Assembly (NCBI GenBank): GCA_029572555.1
Contig: JAKPVM010000115.1
Span: forward strand, 1 to 35,755
Reading direction: 5' to 3'
Length of the DNA: 35,755 bases
Source of the DNA: Verrucomicrobiota bacterium
GTDB taxonomy: Bacteria; Verrucomicrobiota; Verrucomicrobiia; Limisphaerales; JAKPVM01
Shown piece after piece: positions 26,025 to 34,506 of the stretch. The notes under the pieces were generated by a model, which saw only the letters and a list, made by a program, of their open reading frames with translations, did not search any database and was not told where the DNA came from. How positions within the stretch are numbered: position 1 is the stretch's first letter; the number at the start of each line of letters is the position of its first letter. Made by a program: the position numbers and the translations under genes.

Positions 26025-27251
26025 TTATGCCCCAAATTTATTAAACATCCTGGCGTTAGCCATCATCAAGCGAATCAGGTATTTAGATTCGAAAATACCT
26101 AATGAACCTTGATTTGCACCGGTTTCAGTAAATCTCTGTAATTTGTCTGAACCGCTATATTTTGAGTATAGCAGAACTGGCTGTGGATGCCATGAATGTC
26201 CCTTTATGGGAGCTGGTGTCGAGTGGTCGCCTGTTATTGCAACGACATCTGGCATCTTCTTCATAAATATTGGCAGAGCGGCGTCAAACTCTTCAATCGC
26301 CTTTTTCTTTGCCTCAAAATTGCCGTCTTCACCGTATTTATCGGTGTATTTAAAGTGAATGAAAAAGTAATCAAAATTGTCATATTCGGCAATATATCGT
26401 TCAAATTGTTCGGATATGGTTTGCGGACCTTCAATTTTTTTCATACCGACTAATTGAGCCAATCCTTTGTACATTGGATAGACTGCTATTGCTGCGGCTC
26501 GCATCCCGTATCTGTCTGAGAACTGTGGAATTTCTGGTTGGTGCGCAATTCCACGCATTAAAAATGCGTTTGCTGGTGATTTATTTGCCAGCAATGGCAA
26601 GGCTTTTTTGTAAAATTCTGCAACTACCTTTGCCATCTTTTTTTGTTTAGCGGAGTTTGGATTGGTTGGCTTTACAGTTTCAATTGGCAATCCTTCGCGG
26701 TTCGGGTCGCTATCCGTCAAAGGTCCTTCAAGACCCGGTCCACGGAAGACAACAACAAACCTATGTTCCTTTCCTGCCATAATTATAACTTCAACATCCC
26801 CAATCTTTTTAATCTTGCTTGAAAGCAATGAACAAAGTTCCTCGCATAATTTTGTGGCAATTCTGCCTGCTCTGCGGTCGGTGATGATTCCATTTTTATC
26901 CACAGTGCAGAAGTTAGCCCTTGCGCAAACGTCTCCTGCTTTTAAATCCATTCCAAGCCCAAGCGCTTCAATAACACCCCTACCGACTTCATATTCCAGC
27001 GGGTCGTACCCAAACAGCCCAAGATGTCCAGGACCGCTGCCGGGTGTAATGCCCGGCGCAACCGGTATCATTCGCCCCTGAGCGCAGCCCATCGCAACAA
27101 GCGAGTCAAGATTCGGTGTTCGCGCTGCTTCAAGCGGGGTCATCTCCCCATTTTCTTTTGTTGCTATATCGCCGACGCCATCAAGCACAATCAACGCCAT
27201 CTTTGCGTCGGTTTTAACCAATAATTTTGAGTATACTGCATCAAGATTCAT
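26025..27251 (-). CDS. apgM: 2,3-bisphosphoglycerate-independent phosphoglycerate mutase, archaeal type
   Basis: 408 residues, the usual length of the ApgM family rather than the 510-residue GpmI type. It interconverts 3- and 2-phosphoglycerate in glycolysis through a phosphoserine. Visible are the alkaline-phosphatase-fold metal site LIVLDGVGD (Asp24), NMxPLEAARTPNLDSLVAMG-like segment, nucleophile Ser72 in GITPGSGPGHLGLFGYDP, RANFCTVD, IITDRRAGRI, the IHFKYTDKYGEDG segment and the C-terminal metal ligands in ITGDHSTPAPIKGHSWHP. All motifs are intact. It is transcribed alone, convergent with the rhomboid gene, with its own terminator 23 bases past the stop. The ATG at 27249-27251 is the natural family start. 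Confidence 0.95.
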   Translation of the reverse strand: MNLDAVYSKLLVKTDAKMALIVLDGVGDIATKENGEMTPLEAARTPNLDSLVAMGCAQGRMIPVAPGITPGSGPGHLGLFGYDPLEYEVGRGVIEALGLGMDLKAGDVCARANFCTVDKNGIITDRRAGRIATKLCEELCSLLSSKIKKIGDVEVIIMAGKEHRFVVVFRGPGLEGPLTDSDPNREGLPIETVKPTNPNSAKQKKMAKVVAEFYKKALPLLANKSPANAFLMRGIAHQPEIPQFSDRYGMRAAAIAVYPMYKGLAQLVGMKKIEGPQTISEQFERYIAEYDNFDYFFIHFKYTDKYGEDGNFEAKKKAIEEFDAALPIFMKKMPDVVAITGDHSTPAPIKGHSWHPQPVLLYSKYSGSDKLQRFTETGANQGSLGIFESKYLIRLMMANARMFNKFGA

Positions 27252-27397
27252 ATTTCAGATCCATTTTAGTTTTTTAATTACACACAATTCTGTCCCCATT
27301 ATTTGAAATTATAAAAGCATTTCCGTCAATTAATATTGTTTTTTAGATAGATAATTTTATCCGATTTAAAAATAACAAAATTTATTTTTAAAATATT

Positions 27398-27418
27398 TTT
27401 TGACTTTTATCGTCAAAA
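27398..27418. promoter_or_regulatory. Inverted repeat just upstream of the Tat oxidoreductase gene
   Basis: TTTTGAC (27398-27404) and GTCAAAA (27412-27418) are perfect 7-bp arms around TTTTATC, ending seven bases before the ATG at 27426. The position covers the ribosome-binding region, and no Shine-Dalgarno is visible, so it could be an operator or an RNA hairpin controlling initiation. Confidence 0.4.
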
Positions 27419-27425
27419 TGAAAAA

Positions 27426-28802
27426 ATGCCTTTTATGCATAGCCAAAATAGAAAGGTAAACGGAATTTTTGTTAATTCTAACAAAAATAATTCTTCTTCT
27501 GAAGGGTTGAATCGTAGAAAGTTTTTAAACCGTCTTGCAGTCTTTGCAGGAACTCTTGCAGCACCGGTGATTATCCCGGCGACAGCGATAGGGCGAAATG
27601 GTCGTGTCCCGCCAAGTGAAAGAATTATTATGGCTGGTCTCGGAATAGGTGGACGAGGATCATCCGACCTTAACTGGATGTTGCCTGAACCAGATGTTCA
27701 ATTTGTGGCAGTTTGCGACGCAAAACGGACATCTCGCGAGAATGTAAAACGGATAATTGACAGCAGGTATGGTAATAACGATTGCAAAACTTATCGCGAT
27801 ATTCGAGACTTTTTAGCTGAGAGGACTGATATCGATGGTGTGTTAATCGCAACAGGCGACCGCTGGCATGCTCTTGCTTCAATTATGGCGATGCGTTCGG
27901 GAAAAGATGTATATTCCGAAAAGCCGTCGTGTATGACAATTGCCGAGGGCAAAGGAGTTGTTGAGACAGCGCGGCGTTATGGGAGAATTTATCAAACCGG
28001 TACACAACGATTGAGCGAGGCTAACTTTGTTTTTGCTATTGAACTTGCCCGAAGCGGAAGACTGGGAAAAATTCATACTGTTTATGCGCATATAGCCCCG
28101 TGGGATGCCGCTGAGATGCGTTATGATTGGCTGCCAGCAGAACCGGAGCCTCCAAAAGATGAAGTTGATTGGGACCAGTGGCTTGGTCCATGTCCGTGGC
28201 GTCCATATAACTCTTCTTATGTCAGAGGTGGATGGCGTGGTTTTTATGATTTTCATACAAGTTGCATTGGCGAATGGGGCGCACACACCTTTGCTCAGGC
28301 GCAGGCTGGAATTAATGCGCTGGATACATCAGGCGTTTATTACGAGTATGTAAATAATCCAACCGGCGATGGTATGACTGTTCATTTCGCAAACGGTGTT
28401 AAAATGATTTTAAGCCGCGGAGATAAATATTGGCGGGGTTCTTGCGGTATGCGTTTTGACGGCACGGAAGGCTGGGTAGCTGTTGCAGACGGATATTCGA
28501 AGCCCGAAGTTTCAAATCCGGCTCTTCTATCTGATTTTCGCAAGATTGTTCAAGAGTATCAAACACGCACACAGCGACCTATGAGTCATGTCCGGGATTT
28601 GTTTGACTGCATTAAGTCGCGGCGTCAGACGGTAGCAAATCCAGTGGTTATGCACCGCTCTATGACAACTGTTCACTGTGCCAATATTTGTATGTGGCTT
28701 AAGAGAAATATGCGGTTTGACACTGAAAAAGAGGAGTTTATAAACGACCCGGAGGCTAACAAACTTCGCTCAAGGGCAATGCGTGAACCCTGGATTATTT
28801 AA
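27426..28802 (+). CDS. Tat-exported Gfo/Idh/MocA-family oxidoreductase
   Basis: 458 residues. A twin-arginine signal is present: GLNRRKFLNRLAVFAGTLAAP (Arg30-Arg31) followed by a hydrophobic run to about residue 54, so the folded, cofactor-loaded enzyme is probably exported. The Rossmann NAD(P) site is IIMAGLGIGGRGSSD (GLGIGGRG, 71-78), with AVCDAK and the conserved DGVLIATGDRWHA. EKPSCMTIAEGKGV (Glu165-Lys166-Pro167) is the family's EKP catalytic motif. The C-terminal domain has the long Trp/Pro-rich insertion (WDQWLGPCPWRPYN) and the GGWRGFYDFHTSCIGEWGAH segment seen in secreted members of the PVC group. Sugar or sugar-derivative oxidation or an NAD-dependent non-redox reaction is likely; the substrate is unknown. 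It ends eight bases before the next frame, so it is probably co-transcribed with the HEAT-repeat gene. Confidence 0.92.
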   Translation: MPFMHSQNRKVNGIFVNSNKNNSSSEGLNRRKFLNRLAVFAGTLAAPVIIPATAIGRNGRVPPSERIIMAGLGIGGRGSSDLNWMLPEPDVQFVAVCDAKRTSRENVKRIIDSRYGNNDCKTYRDIRDFLAERTDIDGVLIATGDRWHALASIMAMRSGKDVYSEKPSCMTIAEGKGVVETARRYGRIYQTGTQRLSEANFVFAIELARSGRLGKIHTVYAHIAPWDAAEMRYDWLPAEPEPPKDEVDWDQWLGPCPWRPYNSSYVRGGWRGFYDFHTSCIGEWGAHTFAQAQAGINALDTSGVYYEYVNNPTGDGMTVHFANGVKMILSRGDKYWRGSCGMRFDGTEGWVAVADGYSKPEVSNPALLSDFRKIVQEYQTRTQRPMSHVRDLFDCIKSRRQTVANPVVMHRSMTTVHCANICMWLKRNMRFDTEKEEFINDPEANKLRSRAMREPWII

Positions 28803-28844
28803 AATTTTATGAAACAAAAAACAAATTTAACTATGGGAAATTTT

Positions 28845-30791
28845 ATGAAATTGACAAAAATATACGCGGTTATTCTGGGTTTATTGACAATCGCTTGCGT
28901 TGAAAAGTTAAGCGCGGCTGCTTCTGAAGAAGAGTTGATTGCGATTTTGAAATCAAATGCGGGGCAAAAGGAGAAGGCAGATGCCTGTCGCCAACTCGCA
29001 ACAGTGGGGACAAAGGCATCGGTGTCGGTTTTAGCATCTTTGCTTGAAGACGAAAAACTCGCTCACATGGCGCGTTATGGTCTTGAGCCGATAAAAGACT
29101 CGTCAGTTGACGAAACATTTCGGGCTGCCCTGAAAAAATTAAAGGGTCGTCTTCTTGTTGGAGTAATTGGGAGTATTGGCGTTAGACGCGATGCACAGGC
29201 AGTTGATTCTTTATCGGGTTTTTTAAACGATGCGGATCCTGAAATCGCTCAGGCAGCTGCAAGGTCGCTTGGTTCAATCGGAACTTTATCCGCTGCAAAG
29301 GCATTGCAATCATCCCTTCAAAAAGCGCAGGAACCAAATATTCTTGCAATTTGCGAAGGTTTATTGAGAGCAGCGGAATCATTGCAGGCTTCAAAACAGA
29401 CAAAAGACGCACAGGGAATTTATGATTTTTTAAGAGGCTTCAAAAATACACCTCATCAGGTTCAAACCGCCGCATTACGCGGTGCAATCCTGACGAGACC
29501 GTCAAAAGAAGGGCTTGACCTGTTAGAACAATCGTTAAAAAGCAATGATTATTTGACATTTTCTGCGGCAGTCATGACTTCTCTGGAAATGAAGGACAAA
29601 GAAATAGGGAAGATTTTTGCCTCTGTTTTGCCGTCGCTTAGTACAGATTGTAAAATTGCGACTCTTAATGCCATTTCCACAAGACAGGATGCGACTGCGC
29701 TGCCAGCAGTGATAAAATTATCAGGAGAGGGAGAACAATCTGTTCGGGTTGTTGCAATCAAGGCACTTGGTTCTATCGGAGATGACGATGCAATTCCAGC
29801 CCTTGTAAAATTAGTTTCCGACAATAATTCAGAGGTGTCTAAGGCAGCAAAAGATGTAATTGCCGGGTTCCAAAGTAAAGCTGCTTATTCTGCTGTTATT
29901 TCTATGCTCAATGCATCAGATGCTAAGACGAAAAATGTCGGTATTGAGCTTGTAGGACGGAAACGAATGACAGACGTATTGCCGCAGTTAGTGAAGTTGA
30001 CATCAGACCAGGATGAAAGTGTGCGCCAATCCGCATTGAAACGAATTGGCGAACTCGGCTCTATTGCTGACATTGACAATTTGATTGCAACATTGAACAG
30101 GGCTGGGAGCCAAAATGAAATTAGCGCAGTTGAACAGGCTTTGAGTTCAATTTGTTCCAAAGAACAAAATCAAGATGCTTGCGCTAATAAGATTATTTCT
30201 GCGCTCTCAAATGCAAAAGCAGAACAAAAAGGAGCGCTATTACGTGTGTTAAGTTCAATTGGCAACCAGACTGCGTTGAATGCAGTTCGAAATGCTTTAA
30301 AAGACCCAGATGTGCAGGTTCGTAACAACGCAATCCGCGCCCTTGGAGATTGGAAAACTGCTGATGCAGCCCCTGATTTATTGAATCTTGCTATGTTAAC
30401 CTCTAATCCGGCTGAAAAAACTTTGTGTTTGCGAAACTTCTTCAGACTAACCAGTCAATCTGAAATCCCGGTAAATCAGAGAATTGATTTGTGTAAAAAG
30501 GCAACCAGCATTGTTCAGACAACAGAAGAAAAGAAGATGTTGTTAGGCGCTCTTGGGAGCATTACTTCTGTTGAGGCGTATGACTTAATTATTCCTATGC
30601 TTGACGATGCAAATGTAGTCAATGAAGCAGGCGCGGCGGTTGTCGGCATCTCCGGCAGGCTATTGCAAAATAAACGGAACGCCTCTAATCCAAAAATAAT
30701 TCAGGCTTTGAAAAAGACCGCGTCCTCTAAGGCAAGCGAGAATATAATAAAACAGGCAAACTCTCTTCTGGGAAAGACAAGCGGAAAATAA
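28845..30791 (+). CDS. Secreted HEAT-repeat protein
   Basis: 648 residues from the ATG at 28845, chosen because it starts a signal peptide (MKLTKIYAVILGLLTIACVEKL) and has GGGA upstream; in-frame ATGs at 28809 and 28833 would add polar residues before it. The mature protein is a solenoid of about a dozen or more HEAT-like repeats, e.g. DPEIAQAAARSLGSIGTLSA, SVRVVAIKALGSIGDDDAIP, ESVRQSALKRIGELGSIADI and DVQVRNNAIRALGDWKTADA. There is no catalytic domain or C-terminal anchor. HEAT solenoids bind proteins or ligands. In the PVC group, HEAT-repeat proteins often sit with exported Gfo/Idh/MocA enzymes (my recollection), and the short distance to the upstream oxidoreductase fits a shared periplasmic task. 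The partner is unknown. Confidence 0.88.
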   Translation: MKLTKIYAVILGLLTIACVEKLSAAASEEELIAILKSNAGQKEKADACRQLATVGTKASVSVLASLLEDEKLAHMARYGLEPIKDSSVDETFRAALKKLKGRLLVGVIGSIGVRRDAQAVDSLSGFLNDADPEIAQAAARSLGSIGTLSAAKALQSSLQKAQEPNILAICEGLLRAAESLQASKQTKDAQGIYDFLRGFKNTPHQVQTAALRGAILTRPSKEGLDLLEQSLKSNDYLTFSAAVMTSLEMKDKEIGKIFASVLPSLSTDCKIATLNAISTRQDATALPAVIKLSGEGEQSVRVVAIKALGSIGDDDAIPALVKLVSDNNSEVSKAAKDVIAGFQSKAAYSAVISMLNASDAKTKNVGIELVGRKRMTDVLPQLVKLTSDQDESVRQSALKRIGELGSIADIDNLIATLNRAGSQNEISAVEQALSSICSKEQNQDACANKIISALSNAKAEQKGALLRVLSSIGNQTALNAVRNALKDPDVQVRNNAIRALGDWKTADAAPDLLNLAMLTSNPAEKTLCLRNFFRLTSQSEIPVNQRIDLCKKATSIVQTTEEKKMLLGALGSITSVEAYDLIIPMLDDANVVNEAGAAVVGISGRLLQNKRNASNPKIIQALKKTASSKASENIIKQANSLLGKTSGK

Positions 30792-30828
30792 TTGCTCTTT
30801 AATAAGTTCATTTTGTCCTGTCGCTGGC

Positions 30829-30858
30829 TTGACTGCAAAGGGTATTTAATTTTATCCT
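30829..30858 (+). promoter_or_regulatory. Possible promoter of the glycosyltransferase operon
   Basis: TTGACT (30829-30834) and TATCCT (30853-30858) are spaced by 18 bases in the 87-base gap before the glycosyltransferase ATG at 30879. Five of six and four of six matches to the consensus. Confidence 0.35.
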
Positions 30859-30878
30859 TCCTATAAGTTGCGTCAGTT

Positions 30879-32015
30879 ATGGGACATCAAAAACTAACTA
30901 TTGCTGTTTCTTTAGCCGATTATTGTTTTGAACGAACAAGAACAATCGGTCAGATGAATCTTGCTATAGGACTTGTTAAGGCATTAGCTACCCGCCCGGA
31001 AATTGAGAAGTTAGTTGTTTTAAAAAACAATACAATCCAATTCGATTTCCATCAGGAAAATCTGGTCTTTATTGATTGCAATCAGGCTATCAAGAATAAA
31101 ATATCGCGTATTTTCTGGGATCAGATTGGTTTATATTCGGTTGTAAAAAAACTTGGCGTTCAATGGTTAATTTTGCCAAAGGGGTTTGCTTCTTTTGTAA
31201 GAAGACCGCCATCAAGGCTTGCGGTATATATTCACGATGCGGTCCCTGATTTCTACCGAACTCACTACCCAAAGGATTATAACCGACTTGAACAGATTTA
31301 TTTTAACAGCGCAATGCGCGCCTCATTAAAGTTCTCAGATATGGTTTTTCCTAATTCGGAATTTGTTGTGGGCGAAGTGAAACGATTATGTGAAAATTGG
31401 AAAATAAAGCCGGAATATCAGATGTGTAAATTAGGCGTTGCCTTTGAAAAGCCAACAGAAGTATCTGCCACTAAATCGGGGAGACTATTAGTTCTCGTAA
31501 GCAAGTGGCGACACAAGAGGAGCAACCTTGCCATTGAGTTTTTAAAAAAGTGGCAACAACAGACAGGCTTTAATAAAGGCATTGATTTTGTTGGCGAACT
31601 ACCCGATGGGATAGCATTTCCGCAGTTTCCACAATGGAGACACTATCCTCGGTTGCCAGAAAAGGAATATAGAGAATTGTTTACTTCGTCATCTGCACTG
31701 GTTTATTTTTCTGAATATGAAGGATTTGGTATGCCGCCTGTTGAGGCAGCAATAAATGGCGTATGTCCTGTCTATTCTGATATACCGGCTTTAAGAGAAG
31801 TTATGGTTGGTTGTGGATTTTCTTTTAATAATAGCAGTTATGAAGATTTTTCGTATGCTCTAAACAGTGCCTTAAATATGCCATACGAACAGATTAAATT
31901 GTGGGAAGATAAATTGCTAAAACTGCACAATTGGCAGGATAGGGCGGACAAATTTATTTCCGCCTTAACCAATGTTAAAAGAATCAATGAACCTGAATTG
32001 AAAGGCATTAATTGA
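30879..32015 (+). CDS. Glycosyltransferase, GT-B fold (GT4-like)
   Basis: 378 residues, soluble or membrane-associated, no signal peptide. The C-terminal half carries the GT4-type nucleotide-sugar motif SEYEGFGMPPVEAAINGVCP (about residues 278-297, with the Glu...Glu pair of EGFGMPPVEA) followed by DIPALREVMVGCG. The N-terminal half has the acceptor-domain features IHDAVPDFYRTHYPKDYN and VFPNSEFVVGEVKR. It should transfer a sugar from a nucleotide donor to a lipid-linked or surface glycan; donor and acceptor cannot be told. Its stop overlaps the TTG start of the flippase gene by four bases, a strong sign that the pair builds and exports the same glycan. Confidence 0.9.
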   Translation: MGHQKLTIAVSLADYCFERTRTIGQMNLAIGLVKALATRPEIEKLVVLKNNTIQFDFHQENLVFIDCNQAIKNKISRIFWDQIGLYSVVKKLGVQWLILPKGFASFVRRPPSRLAVYIHDAVPDFYRTHYPKDYNRLEQIYFNSAMRASLKFSDMVFPNSEFVVGEVKRLCENWKIKPEYQMCKLGVAFEKPTEVSATKSGRLLVLVSKWRHKRSNLAIEFLKKWQQQTGFNKGIDFVGELPDGIAFPQFPQWRHYPRLPEKEYRELFTSSSALVYFSEYEGFGMPPVEAAINGVCPVYSDIPALREVMVGCGFSFNNSSYEDFSYALNSALNMPYEQIKLWEDKLLKLHNWQDRADKFISALTNVKRINEPELKGIN

Positions 32016-33373
32016 TTTCTTTTGTAAAACAATGGATTAAGGAACATCCTGCTCGATCTGCAGCCTTTGCTGGCTGGTTTCAGCAAGGTTGTGGGATATT
32101 TGCCGCAATTGTTACGATCCCGTTCATATTGAATAAATTGAACCCTCTGGACGCCGGACTTTGGTTCACATTTCAGGGAATTCTTGCCGCGGTTACTCTT
32201 ACTGATTTCGGATTTAGTTTTGTGATTTCACGGCAAGTTTCTTTTACACTCGGCAGCGGGAAAAGCGATGAGGAGAACGACTTTATTAAGACCGAATCAG
32301 GTTGGGATGGTGTTAAAACTATTTATAAAGCAGGAAAAATATTATTTAAGACGATTACCGCGATAGGAATACTGTTGTTGATAATCCTTTATGAAGGTGT
32401 TCTGCCATTCACAAAATTAGCAGCGGCGCAAAACACTTCAACCGCAGTTGCTTGGTATTGTCTTGGTTTAGCCACACTCATATCTTTGCAATCCAAGATA
32501 TATCAAGCCATCATAGATGGTTCAGGCAGGATGTATTTAACAAAATTTATTATAGGCTCATTCCAAATACTTAGCGGAGTGATTGTTATATTTGTGCTCT
32601 TGATATTTCCAAACCTCCCTGCGATTTCTATTTCGGCAATGTTTGTATCTGTTGCGCAGTATATTGTAATGAAATTGATATTGAATGTTGTTTCTGAAGG
32701 GAAATTAAAAGGAATAACTGCCACTATGGACAAGCGAATCGTAAACAGGTTATGGAAAATCGCTGCCCCTATTGGGGTTGTTAATTCAGCTAGTTATTGC
32801 ATTACCACAATACAGACTCCAATGATCGGCGCTATTCTTGGCGCGGAAAAAGTCCCCCCATTTTATCTTGCTCAAAAAATTGCGATGGTTTTTATGATGT
32901 CTGTTGTACAATTATTTCAACCACAGTTACCACTTTTCACAATGGATTATTCAAAAGGGGATTATAAAATGGCTTTCGGTCGAATGAGAAAGAGCATTCT
33001 AATAGTTACAGGGGCGATAGTAATCAGTTTTATTGTTTTTTATTTCGCAAGTCCTTTTATAGTCAAAATTTGGATCGGCGAAGGCAGGTATGTTTCAAAT
33101 GATATCCTCTTTTTAATGTCTATTGATTACACAATCCTTGTTAGCTGTTCAGTGTGGGGACAGTTTGTGTTGGCAAGTGGACGCAATCCATTTGTGATTT
33201 CTACGGTTATCAATGCAGCTTTAAATCTGACTTTAACAATACTTTTATGCATAAAATACGGTTTAATTGGACTACCTTTATCAACATTGATATCCGGGCT
33301 TTTGGTAAATTACTGGTACAACCCATATCATGGGTGGAAGTTGTGGCGTGAACTCAATAAGAAGTTAAAGTAA
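32012..33373 (+). CDS. Polysaccharide/lipid-linked glycan flippase (MATE/Wzx-like)
   Basis: 453 residues with about 12 predicted membrane helices across its length, beginning with QQGCGIFAAIVTIPFILNKL and the conserved WFTFQGILAAVTLTDFGF segment typical of oligosaccharide flippases. No ATG is available near the start. A TTG at 32012-32014 overlaps the glycosyltransferase stop (TTGA) and has AAAGG (32001-32005) six bases upstream, so a TTG start by translational coupling is the best reading. It would flip undecaprenyl-linked glycan to the periplasm, consistent with the neighbouring glycosyltransferase and with uppS in the same region. Substrate unknown. The following gene begins 48 bases after the stop. 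Confidence 0.86.
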   Translation: MISFVKQWIKEHPARSAAFAGWFQQGCGIFAAIVTIPFILNKLNPLDAGLWFTFQGILAAVTLTDFGFSFVISRQVSFTLGSGKSDEENDFIKTESGWDGVKTIYKAGKILFKTITAIGILLLIILYEGVLPFTKLAAAQNTSTAVAWYCLGLATLISLQSKIYQAIIDGSGRMYLTKFIIGSFQILSGVIVIFVLLIFPNLPAISISAMFVSVAQYIVMKLILNVVSEGKLKGITATMDKRIVNRLWKIAAPIGVVNSASYCITTIQTPMIGAILGAEKVPPFYLAQKIAMVFMMSVVQLFQPQLPLFTMDYSKGDYKMAFGRMRKSILIVTGAIVISFIVFYFASPFIVKIWIGEGRYVSNDILFLMSIDYTILVSCSVWGQFVLASGRNPFVISTVINAALNLTLTILLCIKYGLIGLPLSTLISGLLVNYWYNPYHGWKLWRELNKKLK

Positions 33374-33421
33374 TTGCAACAAATTCTATGGTTTTGTGTT
33401 AATATATAAAAGAAACTGATT

Positions 33422-34123
33422 ATGAATACAGAAAACGAAGGCGATTTAAATCGAAGTTTTCAAATTTCTCAACCTTCAAATGATATGCCGCCAAAAAGAA
33501 GGCGCCGATGGTGGGTTTATTTATTAATTGGTTTTGGAAGTATATTCGTTCTTGGTTTAATTGCGCTTGTGGCCATAGTAACCTATTATCATTCACTTAT
33601 TAAAAATTACACTTCTACTGTTCCAAAGCCACTGCCTGCCGTAGAAACATCCAAAGAAAAAGCGCAGGATTTGGCTAAACGATGGCAGAAGTTCTGTGAT
33701 GATGTATTCAAAAAACAGGCTACCGAACCTTTTAAATTAACCGCCGACGATATTAACCAAATGGTTGGAAATTTCCAGAGGGGGAAAGACAATTTGAGAA
33801 TAGAAATAACAAATGATTTAATTTTTGCGCATATAATGTTCCCGCTTGATAATACTGGTAAGAAGGAACTGAAAGGGCGATATCTTAATGCAACCGTAAA
33901 TCTTAAACTACAGTTAGAAGATGGATTCCTTACTTTGCGTGTTCAATCTGCCACTGCGAACGATAAACCAGTCCCAAAATGGATTATTAATAGAGCTCAC
34001 AATATGAATATATTACGCGATTTGGAACGTAGTTATGATTTTTTGGAGCTCTTGCAACAAATAGACGATATAGTTGTAAAAGATGGACAAATTTTATTCA
34101 TCCCATTGAAACAGGATACATAG
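33422..34123 (+). CDS. Membrane-anchored protein of unknown function
   Basis: 233 residues. A short polar cytoplasmic head with a basic patch (PPKRRRRWW) precedes one membrane segment (about 30-54, WVYLLIGFGSIFVLGLIALV), so the rest (about 55-233) lies in the periplasm, N-in orientation. That part has a helical segment (KEKAQDLAKRWQKFCDDVFKK), then FKLTADDINQMVGN and beta-rich sequence ending in VVKDGQILFIPLK. I do not recognise a named family; similar one-helix proteins with an 'LTADDIN' segment occur in Verrucomicrobiota, from memory. It sits between the flippase and xseB, same strand, gaps of 48 and 86 bases, but need not be related in function to either. Confidence 0.75.
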   Translation: MNTENEGDLNRSFQISQPSNDMPPKRRRRWWVYLLIGFGSIFVLGLIALVAIVTYYHSLIKNYTSTVPKPLPAVETSKEKAQDLAKRWQKFCDDVFKKQATEPFKLTADDINQMVGNFQRGKDNLRIEITNDLIFAHIMFPLDNTGKKELKGRYLNATVNLKLQLEDGFLTLRVQSATANDKPVPKWIINRAHNMNILRDLERSYDFLELLQQIDDIVVKDGQILFIPLKQDT

Positions 34124-34209
34124 CACAGTTATAATTCCAGGTCACAGCGTGTTGTTTATTTATTGCAAACCAACCATTTTGGATTAAATTTAGTTTTGTA
34201 ATATTAATT

Positions 34210-34503
34210 ATGGCTAAAAACAACAAGTCAAATTGTTCCGAAGGGTCAGCGGATGAACTTTCATTTGAAGAGGCGCTGACCCGATTGGAGGCAATTGTCA
34301 GTGAAATGGAAAATGAGGAACTGCCTCTTGAAAAGATGATTGAACGATATAAAGAGGGCGCAAAACTTGCACGGATATGCCAGCAAAGACTTATTGACGC
34401 AGAATTAAAAGTTCAAGAACTTGAGAAAAGAATTGGTGGCGAATTTAATTTAAAACCATTGTCAGTAAATAATGAAAAGACTGACGCTGAACACGGAGAA
34501 TAA
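34210..34503 (+). CDS. xseB: Exodeoxyribonuclease VII small subunit
   Basis: 97 residues. The core reads LSFEEALTRLEAIVSEMEN, then LPLEKMIERYKEGAKLARIC, then a coiled-coil run with QRLIDAELKVQELEKR, which is the complete XseB signature. XseB binds XseA to form exonuclease VII, which degrades single-stranded DNA in both directions. XseA is not in the window. A disordered, charged head and tail flank the core. The stop is three bases before the dxs ATG, so the two are co-transcribed; the xseB-dxs order is common in several bacterial groups. Confidence 0.95.
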   Translation: MAKNNKSNCSEGSADELSFEEALTRLEAIVSEMENEELPLEKMIERYKEGAKLARICQQRLIDAELKVQELEKRIGGEFNLKPLSVNNEKTDAEHGE

Positions 34504-34506
34504 GTT

